DNA of 64,000 nucleotides from NCBI RefSeq assembly GCF_007673095.1, contig NZ_VDYZ01000014.1, positions 19,414 to 83,413 on the forward strand. Reading direction: 5' to 3'. The translations under genes were made by a program, and so were the position numbers. Source of the DNA: Corynebacterium glyciniphilum AJ 3170 (GTDB lineage Bacteria; Actinomycetota; Actinomycetes; Mycobacteriales; Mycobacteriaceae). Positions 46,246 through 55,144 of this stretch are shown one piece after another (the stretch's first letter is position 1; every line of letters starts with the position of its first letter). The notes under the pieces were generated by a model, which saw only the letters and a program-made list of their open reading frames with translations, ran no database searches and was not told the origin of the DNA.

Positions 46246-47240
46246 ACTCTCCTTGCTTCGGGGAGGGCGGTGGGTAGGTCGTCGGGTCGGGGGAGGGTGG
46301 TCCCGGGCAGGGTGACGGCAGTGGATCCGTGGGCGACGGCGAGGGCGAGCCTCTCTGGCGCGTCCTTTCCACGGACGGCCCCGATCACGTATCCGGCGAG
46401 TGTCGAATCCCCGGCACCGACGGTGGACACTGCGGTGACGGTGGGGCTCGGGCAGAACCAGGACCCGGTGCCGCCGTCCACGTCGTCGCGGGTGACGAGC
46501 AGGGCGCCGGCCGCGCCGAGAGACACGAGGGCAGCCCCGAAACCCCGGTCGGTCAGTGCGGATGCCGCCTCGACGACCGTCGAGAGGTCGCCGTCGCCCG
46601 CGGCCTGCTCCATGGCGTCGCCGTCGCCGCCGACGATCTGGGCCAGTTCGTGGGAGTTCGGCTTGATGAGGTCCGGTGCAGCAGCGGGATTACGGTCTGA
46701 GAGATCGACCAGGGCGGCGAGTGCGGCGTCGGAGGTGTCGACCGCGACGCGGAACCCCTGTTCATGGGCGGTGGCGGTCATCCGCGCGTACCAGTCGTCG
46801 GGGAATCCGGGAGGGAGGGAGCCGGCGAGCACCAGCCAGTGGGGGCCGGGGATCCCTTGGCCGGAGACGTCGGACAGCGTCTGGTCGACGGCCTCGGCCA
46901 GGGCCCGACCGTCGGTGGCGGAGTCGCCGGGCGAGTTGATCTTGGTGGTCACGCCGTCGCCGTCGGTGAGGGTGAGGTTCACCCTGACACCGCTGCCTCC
47001 GACGAAACGCGCCGGAACGTCGCCGGCGCGGAGCAGCTCGGCGAAGTCTCCGCCGGAGTCGGCGGGGACCACGGCGAGGACGTCCTCACCGGCGTAGTGG
47101 ACGACGGTGGCGACATTGACACCTTTGCCGCCGGCCTGGTCGGTACCGGAGACGACCCGGTTGACCCCACCGACGTCCAGCGGGCCGGGAAGCCGCTGGG
47201 TGCGGTCGATGCTGGGGTTGGGTGTGACGGTGATGATCAC
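46242..47240 (-). CDS. fruK: 1-phosphofructokinase
   Basis: 332-residue PfkB-family kinase that converts fructose 1-phosphate to fructose 1,6-bisphosphate. The N-terminus IITVTPNPSIDRT is diagnostic for FruK. GGKGVNVATV binds substrate and VSTVGAGDSTLAGYV carries the catalytic base of the PfkB family. The GTG at 47240 fits this N-terminus and overlaps the fruR stop by four bases; the stop overlaps ptsF by four bases. Both junctions suggest coupled translation. Confidence 0.95.
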   Translation of the reverse strand: MIITVTPNPSIDRTQRLPGPLDVGGVNRVVSGTDQAGGKGVNVATVVHYAGEDVLAVVPADSGGDFAELLRAGDVPARFVGGSGVRVNLTLTDGDGVTTKINSPGDSATDGRALAEAVDQTLSDVSGQGIPGPHWLVLAGSLPPGFPDDWYARMTATAHEQGFRVAVDTSDAALAALVDLSDRNPAAAPDLIKPNSHELAQIVGGDGDAMEQAAGDGDLSTVVEAASALTDRGFGAALVSLGAAGALLVTRDDVDGGTGSWFCPSPTVTAVSTVGAGDSTLAGYVIGAVRGKDAPERLALAVAHGSTAVTLPGTTLPRPDDLPTALPEARRV

Positions 47241-48016
47241 GTGTGAATCACGTCCATTCCTTCGTGTCGTAGGCCTGTGATGACGGGGTGGTCGGGTGGA
47301 GCGTCGGTGATGAGCAGGTCGATGTCGGCGGTGGTGGCGAAGGAACACAGGAGTTCTTCCCCGAGTTTCGCCTGGTCGACCAGGGCTATCCGTCTTCGGG
47401 CGGCTTCGGTCATCGCGTACTTCGTCTGGGCTTCGGCCTGGTCCGGTGTGGAGAATCCGAAGCCGGGGGTTATCCCGTTCGCTCCGAGGAAGGCCACGTC
47501 CGCACGCAGGCCACGCAAGGAGGCGACGGCGTCGGCCCCCACGACGGACTGGGTGATGCCGCGGACCCGGCCACCGACGAGGTGGAGACGGTGCGGGACG
47601 GAGGCGGGGACCTCGAGCGACAGGTGGTAGGCCAGGAGAACGGAGTTGGTGACGACCGTCAGATCGGGGCGCTCGGCCAGGTGGTGGCTGAGTACGGCCG
47701 TGGTCGTGCCCGAGTCGACGATGACGGAACCGCCGGTCGGCGGGAAATGCCGGGCGGCGGCTGCGGCGATACGCGCCTTGGCGTCCCGTGAGGAGGAGGT
47801 CCGTGCGGCGATGGTGTTCTCGTTGCCGCTGTGGACCCGGTACGGCACCGCGCCACCGTGGACACGGGTGACCCGCTGCTGACGTTCGAGCACGTCGAGG
47901 TCACGGCGGATGGTCTCGGCCGAGACGCTGTAGCGTTCGGCGAGTTCGGACACGGAGATGCCACCCTGGTCCTGGATCTCCCCGGCGATCACGTCCTGCC
48001 GTTGTGGCGCGTACAT
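47237..48016 (-). CDS. fruR: DeoR-family repressor of the fructose operon
   Basis: 259-residue DeoR-type regulator. An N-terminal helix-turn-helix (VSELAERYSVSAETIRRDLDVLE) is followed by a sugar-phosphate-binding domain (VIVDSGTTTAVLSHHL, VGGRVRG, LGANGI). The ATG at 48016 starts with MYAPQRQ, typical of the family; the open frame upstream is not used. Fructose 1-phosphate is the expected effector. TTGACT and GATACT, 17 bases apart just upstream, form a plausible promoter for the operon. Confidence 0.92.
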   Translation of the reverse strand: MYAPQRQDVIAGEIQDQGGISVSELAERYSVSAETIRRDLDVLERQQRVTRVHGGAVPYRVHSGNENTIAARTSSSRDAKARIAAAAARHFPPTGGSVIVDSGTTTAVLSHHLAERPDLTVVTNSVLLAYHLSLEVPASVPHRLHLVGGRVRGITQSVVGADAVASLRGLRADVAFLGANGITPGFGFSTPDQAEAQTKYAMTEAARRRIALVDQAKLGEELLCSFATTADIDLLITDAPPDHPVITGLRHEGMDVIHT

Positions 48017-48275
48017 GCCTCCAGTATCTGTGGGAATGTGTGGGAAGTCAACGGTTATATGGTCATGTGAATGTGGTTTTTCGCGACACCGGGCATAAAC
48101 AGTCATTCTGCATGCTGTTCCACATCACCAGACCGGGGATCGACGGGGGTGGAGGTAGAACGGGGGAGGGTGTTCTGCAGGTCGATTCATCGGCGGCGGG
48201 ATAGGCTGGCGGCAGAAACTGACGTGACGTGTCCGGATCCGGGCACGGCCTCTCACAAGAGAAGATGTGGTTCAG

Positions 48276-49085
48276 ATGCTCCTCCGGTCCCTTCGTCGAC
48301 TGGCCGTCGCCACCGTCGCGTCCGCCGCCACGGTCCTTGCCGGGGCCGCGGTCGCGCCGGCCGCCAACGCACTTCCCTCGGTGGGCCAGGTGGTCGACGA
48401 CGTCCTCACCGCCACCGGGGAACCGGGCCCGCACCGCATCGAGGGTCAGTACTTCACCTCGCCCGGTGTCCCCGCCGCCGCTGAACAGGCCCGTCCCTCG
48501 GTGCTGGTCGGGCCGTCGACGCCCCTGATCGTCGGAGCTTCCGTCTGTACGACCACTGTCGCAGGGTACGATGCCGCAGGCAATGCAGTCGCCGTCACGG
48601 CCGGCCACTGCGGGGTCGCCGGTGACGAGGTCCGGTCCGCCGACGACCCGGAGGGCACCGTCATCGGTACGTTCCAGCGCAGTGGCGCGGTGGACAACGG
48701 CATCATTCTGTTGAATGACAGTGCGCAGGTCACCAACTCCTACAATGCGGCGGTACTCAGTAGCGTGGGCGGCCCGTTGCCCGGCGAGGGTGCCCAGGTC
48801 TGCAAGACCGGCATCGCGACCGGCACGACCTGCGGACCACTCGTGCTCGCCACCGACTCCGGGTTCGCGATGCACGTGTGCTCCTCGCACGGGGACTCCG
48901 GAGCGCCGGTGTACGCGGGCGGACGACTCGTCGGACTCCTCAGCGGTGGCTTCGCCGGTGTCCCGTCCTGCCGTACCCCGTTGCAGGGACCTGTGCACTC
49001 GCCGGTGATGGCGGTGACGTGGGACGCCGTGGCCGCTGAGATGAACGCCGCCGGTGGTGTCGGCGCGGGGTTCCGGATGGCCTGA
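48276..49085 (+). CDS. secreted trypsin-like S1 serine protease
   Basis: 269-residue secreted protein. A signal peptide (LLRSLRRLAVA, hydrophobic core, APAANA) leads to a chymotrypsin-fold domain. The catalytic triad is visible: His in VTAGHCG, Asp in AVDNGIILL, Ser in GDSGAPVY. Cysteine pairs near the His, and in VCSSHGDSG and PSCRTP, probably form disulfides. A GTG at 48267 is an alternative start. It is divergent from fruR over about 260 bases. The target is unknown. Confidence 0.88.
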   Translation: MLLRSLRRLAVATVASAATVLAGAAVAPAANALPSVGQVVDDVLTATGEPGPHRIEGQYFTSPGVPAAAEQARPSVLVGPSTPLIVGASVCTTTVAGYDAAGNAVAVTAGHCGVAGDEVRSADDPEGTVIGTFQRSGAVDNGIILLNDSAQVTNSYNAAVLSSVGGPLPGEGAQVCKTGIATGTTCGPLVLATDSGFAMHVCSSHGDSGAPVYAGGRLVGLLSGGFAGVPSCRTPLQGPVHSPVMAVTWDAVAAEMNAAGGVGAGFRMA

Positions 49086-49088
49086 GGG

Positions 49089-49382
49089 TCAGGCTCCGAG
49101 CCGACCGCGGCCGAGCTGCAGCAGCGAGTTCGCGATGGCGATTCCTTCGGGGCCCAGTTCGTTGCGGAACTGGTTGAGGATCGCGGTCTCCCGCGAGTAC
49201 ACCAGTTTCGTCCCCCCGGAGGCCGTCCTGGTCCGTCCGATCAGCTTCGAGATCTCCGAACGGCGTTTGACCGCGTCGATGATCGTCCGGTCCAGCTCGT
49301 TGATCTCCTTACGGTAATCCTGGATCTGGGCGTCGGACAACGGATCATCGGTCCCGCTGGAGAACTCCATGTCGTTCGTCAT
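49089..49382 (-). CDS. AroQ-type chorismate mutase
   Basis: 97-residue intracellular chorismate mutase (chorismate to prephenate), Rv0948c-like. The helix RKEINELDRTIIDAVKRRSEI has the AroQ core, followed by KLIGRTR and a C-terminal RLGA. In M. tuberculosis the enzyme is activated by binding DAHP synthase, using its C-terminus. An ATG at 49382 is chosen; a second ATG at 49370 is possible. It is divergent from uvrD1, as in mycobacteria. Confidence 0.92.
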   Translation of the reverse strand: MTNDMEFSSGTDDPLSDAQIQDYRKEINELDRTIIDAVKRRSEISKLIGRTRTASGGTKLVYSRETAILNQFRNELGPEGIAIANSLLQLGRGRLGA

Positions 49383-49389
49383 GGCCCTG

Positions 49390-49395
49390 ATTCTA
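49390..49395 (-). promoter_or_regulatory. -10 hexamer of a leaderless chorismate mutase transcript
   Basis: TAGAAT on the minus strand (5 of 6 matches to TATAAT) ends seven bases before the ATG at 49382, with no Shine-Dalgarno between. Confidence 0.5.
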
Positions 49396-49450
49396 CGTCC
49401 GTACGGGGTTGTAGGGTGAACATGACCCCTACCGACAGGAGAACGCGACA

Positions 49451-52186
49451 GTGAATCCGGGCCAATCCGACCCCTTCGACCAGATCCCCCTCCCCGCGGA
49501 ACCCGCGACGGGGCCGTGGGACGGTCAGGACGGCCTGTGGGAACCACCGCCCGACGAGGACGACCAGCCCCCGGAGGACGCGGCCGCCGTGCTCGCCGAG
49601 ATGTCGCAGACGGCGTCCCATCTCGCCCCGCTGCCTTCTGCGCCTCCGGTGCGATCACAGGAGCAGGCGGCACCGTCGACCGCGGGTTCCGCGCCGGGAC
49701 GGGTGATGAGCGCCCAGACCCGGGACCAGTTGCTCGAGGGGCTGAACCCCGCACAGCGCGAGGCGGTCACCCATTCGGGCTCTCCACTGCTCATCGTCGC
49801 GGGAGCGGGCTCGGGGAAGACCAGTGTGCTGACCCGTCGTATCGCATGGCTGCTCGCCGGGGGCGTGGCACCCTGGCAGGTTCTGGCGATCACCTTCACG
49901 AACAAGGCCGCCGCAGAGATGCGTGAACGCATCAGCGGTCTCGTGGGGCCGGCCGCTGAACGGATGTGGGTGGCGACGTTCCACTCGGTGTGCGTGCGTA
50001 TCCTCCGCGCCAACGCACAGCTTGTCGAGGGACTGAACTCCAACTTCACGATCTATGACTCGGACGACATGAAGCGTCTGGTCACCATGATCCTGCGGGA
50101 CCGGAGCCTGGACGCGAAGGAGTTCGCGCCGCGGGCGGTGCTGAGTGTGATCTCGAACTGGAAGAATGAGCTCCAGGGGCCGGAGGAGGCTCTCCGCGAG
50201 GCCCAGGAGGACGGCAACCGCCACCGGGAGACCATCGCGCAGGTGTACCGCGACTACCAGGTCCGGCTCCGCCAGGCGAACGCCGTGGACTTCGACGACC
50301 TCATCGGGGAGGTCGTCGGTCTGCTGCGGAACAACCGGGGTATCGCCGACCATTACCGTCGTCGGTTCCGGCATATCCTCGTCGACGAGTATCAGGACAC
50401 CAACCACGCCCAGTACGTGCTCGTGTCCACGCTGGTCGGTGGAGACGGTGGAGACGGCGGCGCCGGTGCGAGCGGCATCGCGCCCGGTGAACTCTGTGTC
50501 GTCGGTGACGCGGACCAGTCGATCTACGCATTCCGTGGGGCGACGGTGCGCAATATCGAGGAGTTCGAGCGCGACTACCCCCATGCGCGCACGATCCTGC
50601 TGGAGCAGAACTACCGTTCCACCCAGAACATCCTCTCCGCGGCCAATGCGGTGATCGCCCGGAACCAGGGCCGACGGGACAAGAACCTGTGGACCGACTC
50701 CGGGGACGGGCCACTGATCGGTGGATATGTCGCCGACAATGAGCACGACGAGGCCAGGTTCATCGCACAGACGGTGGACGAACTCGTCGACCGTGGGGAC
50801 GCCTCCTACGGCGACATCGCGGTGATGTACCGGACGAACAACTCGTCCCGCGTGGTCGAGGACGTCCTGGTGCGCTCCGGGCTGCCGTACCGCGTTGTCG
50901 GCGGGACGCGCTTCTACGAGCGCAAGGAGATCCGGGACATCGTCGCCTACCTCAAGGTCCTCGACAACCCCGATGACACGATAGGGCTGCGACGTATCAT
51001 CAACACGCCCCGCCGCGGGATCGGCGACCGGGCGTTGTCGCAGGTGCGGGTGCACGCGGAGAACGTCGGCGTGAGTTTCGCGGACGGTCTGGCCGCGGCT
51101 GGCCGCGGTGAGGTGCCTGGCCTCAGTGCCCGGGGACGTAACGCCATCGCCGGATTCCTGGAGATGATGGACGCACTGCGGGCGGAGACCGAGTCGGCGG
51201 TCATGCGGACGTCGGACGGGGAGTCGCTGGGAATCCCGGACGTCGGTGCGATTGTGCGGGCTGTCCTCGACGCGACGTCCTATGCCTCGGAACTTGAGTC
51301 GTCGAATGACCCGCAGGACGGGACCCGGCTGGACAACCTCAACGAGCTGGTCTCCGTGGGCCACGAGTTCTCCCAGGAGGCGGCGAACCTCGCCGCGTAC
51401 GAAGCGATGCCGTCGTCGTCCACGTCGTCGACATCGTCGACATCGCCGGACGCAGAGGAGGATGCTGTTCTGGCGGAGGGGGAACCGGAGCCGGGGAGCC
51501 TGCAGGCGTTCCTTGAACGGGTCAGCCTTGTCGCCGACGCCGACCAGATTCCCGCCGAGGAGCAGGACATGGTCACGTTGATGACCCTGCACACGGCCAA
51601 GGGTCTGGAGTTCCCGGTGGTCTTCCTGACCGGGTGGGAGGACGGCCAGTTCCCGCACATGCGGGCGCTCGGCGATCCGACCGAACTGTCCGAGGAACGG
51701 CGACTGGCCTATGTCGGGATCACCAGGGCCAGGAAGCGGCTCTACCTCACCCGGGCGATGACCCGGTCCAGCTGGGGTACGCCGCAGAACAATCCGCCGT
51801 CCCGGTTCCTCGGGGAGATTCCCGGTGACCTCGTGGACTGGATCCGGGAGGAGCCGGCACCGGCGTGGTCGGACAGCTGGGGGTCGTCGGGCGGGTACGC
51901 CGACGGCACCAGTTTCGGTGGCGGGTGGTCCGCGGCCGGGACGTCCCGGCGCAGCTCCCCGAAGAAGTCGTCCTCCGGGCCGTCACGGTCCTCGGGTGCG
52001 CTGCGCTCGTCGGGCAAGCAGCTCGAACTTGAGGTCGGCGACCGGGTCAACCACGACAAGTACGGGCTCGGTACCGTCAAGAGCGTCGACGGCCAGGGTG
52101 TACGTGCGACCGTGATGATCGACTTCGGCAGCAACGGAACTGTCCGGCTGATGCTCATCGGTGGTGTGCCGATGGAGAAGCTGTAG
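49451..52186 (+). CDS. uvrD1: UvrD1/PcrA-type SF1 DNA helicase
   Basis: 911-residue 3'-5' helicase in nucleotide excision and break repair. The N-terminal ~80 residues are acidic and Pro-rich. Walker A is AGAGSGKTSV, motif II is VDEYQDTNHAQ, then GDADQSIYAFRGA; motifs V and VI are in LMTLHTAKGLEFPVV and LAYVGITRARKRLY. A Ser/Thr run (about residues 655-668) interrupts the 2B region. The C-terminus DRVNHDKYGLGTVKS is the Tudor-like domain known to bind RNA polymerase in PcrA. The start is GTG with AGGAG upstream. Confidence 0.95.
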   Translation: MNPGQSDPFDQIPLPAEPATGPWDGQDGLWEPPPDEDDQPPEDAAAVLAEMSQTASHLAPLPSAPPVRSQEQAAPSTAGSAPGRVMSAQTRDQLLEGLNPAQREAVTHSGSPLLIVAGAGSGKTSVLTRRIAWLLAGGVAPWQVLAITFTNKAAAEMRERISGLVGPAAERMWVATFHSVCVRILRANAQLVEGLNSNFTIYDSDDMKRLVTMILRDRSLDAKEFAPRAVLSVISNWKNELQGPEEALREAQEDGNRHRETIAQVYRDYQVRLRQANAVDFDDLIGEVVGLLRNNRGIADHYRRRFRHILVDEYQDTNHAQYVLVSTLVGGDGGDGGAGASGIAPGELCVVGDADQSIYAFRGATVRNIEEFERDYPHARTILLEQNYRSTQNILSAANAVIARNQGRRDKNLWTDSGDGPLIGGYVADNEHDEARFIAQTVDELVDRGDASYGDIAVMYRTNNSSRVVEDVLVRSGLPYRVVGGTRFYERKEIRDIVAYLKVLDNPDDTIGLRRIINTPRRGIGDRALSQVRVHAENVGVSFADGLAAAGRGEVPGLSARGRNAIAGFLEMMDALRAETESAVMRTSDGESLGIPDVGAIVRAVLDATSYASELESSNDPQDGTRLDNLNELVSVGHEFSQEAANLAAYEAMPSSSTSSTSSTSPDAEEDAVLAEGEPEPGSLQAFLERVSLVADADQIPAEEQDMVTLMTLHTAKGLEFPVVFLTGWEDGQFPHMRALGDPTELSEERRLAYVGITRARKRLYLTRAMTRSSWGTPQNNPPSRFLGEIPGDLVDWIREEPAPAWSDSWGSSGGYADGTSFGGGWSAAGTSRRSSPKKSSSGPSRSSGALRSSGKQLELEVGDRVNHDKYGLGTVKSVDGQGVRATVMIDFGSNGTVRLMLIGGVPMEKL

Positions 52187-52223
52187 GCAGCCGGACACCG
52201 AAGACACAGGGGGGACACAGAAA

Positions 52224-52261
52224 ACCCGCTGTCCGACCGTGGGGACGGTCGGACAGCGGGT
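52224..52261. terminator. bidirectional terminator between uvrD1 and the M23 gene
   Basis: Perfect 17-bp stem (52224-52240 with 52245-52261) and a GGGG loop between convergent genes. The AAAA before the left arm would be a U tract for leftward transcripts. Confidence 0.8.
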
Positions 52262-52293
52262 GTTCACCCGGTGTTGATGACGGGGGAGGCGAG

Positions 52294-53046
52294 TTAGAGC
52301 TCGACGCCGCGCTCGCGGAGCCACGGCACCGGGTCCACGGCGTTGCCCTCGGTGGGGTAGACCTCGAAGTGGACGTGCGGGCCGGTGGAGAAACCCTCGT
52401 TACCGATGCCGGCGATCTTCTGGCCGGCCTGGACCTGCTGACCGACGGTCACGTCGATGGTGGACATGTGTCCGTAGACGGTGATGGTGCCGTCGTCGTG
52501 CTTGATGCGGACCCAGTTGCCGAACCCGGATGCCGGGCCGGCGTCGATCACGGTGCCGGCCATGGCGGCGACGATCGGGGTGCCGAGGGCGTTGGCGATG
52601 TCGATGCCCTTGTGCATGGTGCCCCAGCGCATGGCGAAGGGGGAGGTGTAGCTGCCTTCGGCGGGCTTGACGACCTCCGGTGCGCGGGAGAGCATATCGG
52701 CGGCGGCGCGCTCGGCGTCGAACTCCAGGGCGCTGGACAGCTGGCCCGAGAGGTTCTCGATCTGGGTGGTCTGCGGCAGTGCCAGGATCTGTGCTGCGGC
52801 GGTCTCGACATCGGCACCGGCGGCACTGCCCTCGGCGCCCTGGGCGAGGAGTTCGGTGTTGGCTGCCAGGGAGATGTCCCCGGCGCCCTGGCCGTCCTGG
52901 TCGGAGGACTGGTGCACGGTGGCGGCGCCTGCCCCGGTGGCACCTGCCGCGGCAACGCCGGTGGCGGCGATTGCGACGAACGCCATGCGACGCTTGGCAG
53001 CGGTGTCCAGTTTGCGGTGGGACCCGCCTCGCCGTGCAACAGTCAT
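52294..53046 (-). CDS. M23 family peptidoglycan endopeptidase-like protein (Rv0950c-like)
   Basis: 250-residue exported LytM/M23 protein. A basic N-terminus is followed by a hydrophobic signal segment (about residues 20-42, Ala/Gly-rich). The metallopeptidase domain has the zinc residues of HKGIDIA, a catalytic-type His in YGHMS and HVHFE. The intervening helical part (about residues 70-120) may be a regulatory segment. It probably cleaves peptide cross-links or activates another hydrolase. It is convergent with uvrD1. Confidence 0.9.
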   Translation of the reverse strand: MTVARRGGSHRKLDTAAKRRMAFVAIAATGVAAAGATGAGAATVHQSSDQDGQGAGDISLAANTELLAQGAEGSAAGADVETAAAQILALPQTTQIENLSGQLSSALEFDAERAAADMLSRAPEVVKPAEGSYTSPFAMRWGTMHKGIDIANALGTPIVAAMAGTVIDAGPASGFGNWVRIKHDDGTITVYGHMSTIDVTVGQQVQAGQKIAGIGNEGFSTGPHVHFEVYPTEGNAVDPVPWLRERGVEL

Positions 53047-53345
53047 TCTCAGTGAACCTCTCCGTAGTCTTGCTGTCGTGCCGTCATCTGATCGGTCTCA
53101 AATCGTGACCGGATCGTTATCAACGAGTCGCAACTCTATCGGCATGCCCCGCCCCGGGCAAGCCACTTCGCGAAAAAGGTCACGAATCTATATCGGTGAG
53201 ATCGTGACGCGAGGGGGGTATTTCGGAGGTATCTTTCATAACGGGCAGGTCACGGGCGGTGTGTGACGGGTGTGGCGGGGGTAGGTGTGATGTAACGCTC
53301 CTGAGTGGGCGTGCCTGCCGGGTCAGTGAGGCCGTGTTGTGCACA
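53047..53345. other. 299-bp region between divergent M23 and DUF6350 genes
   Basis: No gene is recognised. The region is AT-richer than average at 53101-53140 and 53165-53235. A spaced inverted repeat, GTCACGA at 53180-53186 with TCGTGAC at 53203-53209, and a further TCGTGACC at 53103-53110, may be protein-binding sites. Promoters for both genes should lie here, but none is clear. Confidence 0.45.
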
Positions 53346-55133
53346 ATGGGACAGGTGAGTAACGAATCCCAGCGACCGACTTCGAGACGACAACGGCCCC
53401 GCCGCGGGACCCGCCGGGGTCCGGATGCTCGGCGCCGCGACTCGAATCGTGGTGCGACAGCGTCGACCACAGGCACCGAGAGGTTCGTGGCCGGGGAGAA
53501 CGGGCGCGTCCCGTCCCGTGCCACAGATGCCTCCGCCCGCCCGGCGACCGGTACGCAGGGCGGCGCCAGCGTCGACGCGGCAGACAGTACTGTCGCGCCG
53601 GCAGGTGAGTCCCGCGGGCTCCGCGGGAAACTGTCTTCCTGGTGGGCACTGTGGGGGCCGCATATTCGTCGGTTCGCGCCGACGATCCTGGTCAGTCACG
53701 CGGTCACCCTGGCCGTCGCCATCGCTCTCGCCGTCCTCATCGGGATCGGCGAGACCTTCACCGCAGTGCCGGCCATGGTGGGATCCTTCTGGATGGTCGC
53801 CAACCTGGCCCCGGTCGGGTTCACCGGGGTTCAACTCGGGATCGTCCCTCTGCTGCCTGCAGCTCTGATCGTCCTCGTTCATTCGCGGAGGATCCGTCGA
53901 ACCTGCGGCACGCAGATCACGGTCCGCAACATCAGGGTTTTCGGTGTCCTGGCTGTCGTGGTCCCCATGGTGCTCACTGTCCTTGCGTGGTTGGCGCTCT
54001 GGGACGCGTCCCATGTCTTCGCCGTCACGCCTCCGAACCTGGCTGTCGCTCTGTTGTCGACTGCACTGCTGAACGGGTTCGTGTTCGTGTTGGGACTGGG
54101 GCCGAAGATCTGGAGGGCGCTGCTGCTCCGTCGGGGCCTGCCGACCTGGCCGGTGGAGGCGGCTCGGCTGGCCGGCTCTTTCGTCCGCTGGATGCTTGCC
54201 GCGGGACTGGTGGCGGCCCTGGTTCAACTGCTCCTCAATATGTCGGTTCTGGCGGACGCCTATTCGATTACCCCCGACGCATGGGGCAAGCTCGGTCTGA
54301 GCGTCCTGTCCGTTCTCTATCTCCCGAATCTGGCTGTCGGAGCATCCGGCATCCTGATGGGCAGCGAGATGCACGTCGGCGATGCGTCGGCATCGCTCTT
54401 TGCCGTGACGAACGCCAATCTGCCACCGTTGCCCGTGTTGGCGGCGGTGCCTCATTCCGGTCTGCCGTTCGGCGAACTGCTCCTTGTCGTCCCGGCGTTG
54501 ATTGCACTGGTGATTGTCTACCGGTTCTTCGCCACACGTACATTCGTGGAGTCTCCGGTGTTCACGGCTCTTGGCGCAGGTGTGGCATCGGGCGTTCTGG
54601 GCCTCCTGCTGAGTCTCGCGTCCGGGGGGACGCTGGGTGTCTACGGTTCGGCCGGGCCGCTGGTGTGGCTGACCCCGCTGGTATTCGCCTGCTGGATCGT
54701 GGTGCCTGCTCTTGTTGTCTTCGCGTGGGTGTCGCGCAGGGGAGCCCGGGTCACGGAGACCGCCGAAGGGGACACGGCGGACGCCCAACGCGGTACCGGT
54801 GAGGAGGACTGGGACGAGTTCCCGGATCCGGAGACCCAGGACGAGGACGTCGAGGATGTCGAGGATGTCGAGGACGCCGGGAGTGCCGCTGAGACGGAGG
54901 AGCCCGACGCGACGGACGACACGGACGACACGGACGCCGGGGCCGGCTCGACTGAGCCGGAGGATGCCGGAGGCGCCGGGGACTTCGGGGACTCCGGAGA
55001 AGATGTGGACAACGCCGTTGCCGGTGAAGCTGAAGAGGCTGGGGAGACTGAGGCGGTCACGGGTGACGGGGACCAGGCCGCTCCGACCGAGTCGGAGGAC
55101 ACCGACGTCGAGGACGAGGACACGACACAGTAA
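53346..55133 (+). CDS. DUF6350 polytopic membrane protein (Rv0955-like)
   Basis: 595-residue membrane protein of unknown function. The N-terminal ~95 residues are basic and low complexity, then about eight to nine hydrophobic helices follow between residues 105 and 470 (for example SHAVTLAVAIALAVLIGIG and LGIVPLLPAALIVLVHS). The C-terminal ~120 residues are very acidic, with repeats of EDV and DDT. The start is uncertain between ATG 53346 and GTG 53355. It is followed by purN, as Rv0955 is in M. tuberculosis. Confidence 0.82.
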   Translation: MGQVSNESQRPTSRRQRPRRGTRRGPDARRRDSNRGATASTTGTERFVAGENGRVPSRATDASARPATGTQGGASVDAADSTVAPAGESRGLRGKLSSWWALWGPHIRRFAPTILVSHAVTLAVAIALAVLIGIGETFTAVPAMVGSFWMVANLAPVGFTGVQLGIVPLLPAALIVLVHSRRIRRTCGTQITVRNIRVFGVLAVVVPMVLTVLAWLALWDASHVFAVTPPNLAVALLSTALLNGFVFVLGLGPKIWRALLLRRGLPTWPVEAARLAGSFVRWMLAAGLVAALVQLLLNMSVLADAYSITPDAWGKLGLSVLSVLYLPNLAVGASGILMGSEMHVGDASASLFAVTNANLPPLPVLAAVPHSGLPFGELLLVVPALIALVIVYRFFATRTFVESPVFTALGAGVASGVLGLLLSLASGGTLGVYGSAGPLVWLTPLVFACWIVVPALVVFAWVSRRGARVTETAEGDTADAQRGTGEEDWDEFPDPETQDEDVEDVEDVEDAGSAAETEEPDATDDTDDTDAGAGSTEPEDAGGAGDFGDSGEDVDNAVAGEAEEAGETEAVTGDGDQAAPTESEDTDVEDEDTTQ

Positions 55134-55144
55134 GCTGACTCACC

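Noticed and set aside
53047..53258. c-di-AMP (ydaO-type) riboswitch upstream of the M23 gene
   Set aside because: Such riboswitches often precede actinobacterial wall hydrolases, but I could not recognise the conserved core in this leader.
53250..54788. Long minus-strand open frame (512 codons) opposite the DUF6350 gene
   Set aside because: The plus strand encodes clear membrane helices, while the minus product is Arg/Gln/His-rich without any domain, as expected from GC-rich antisense.
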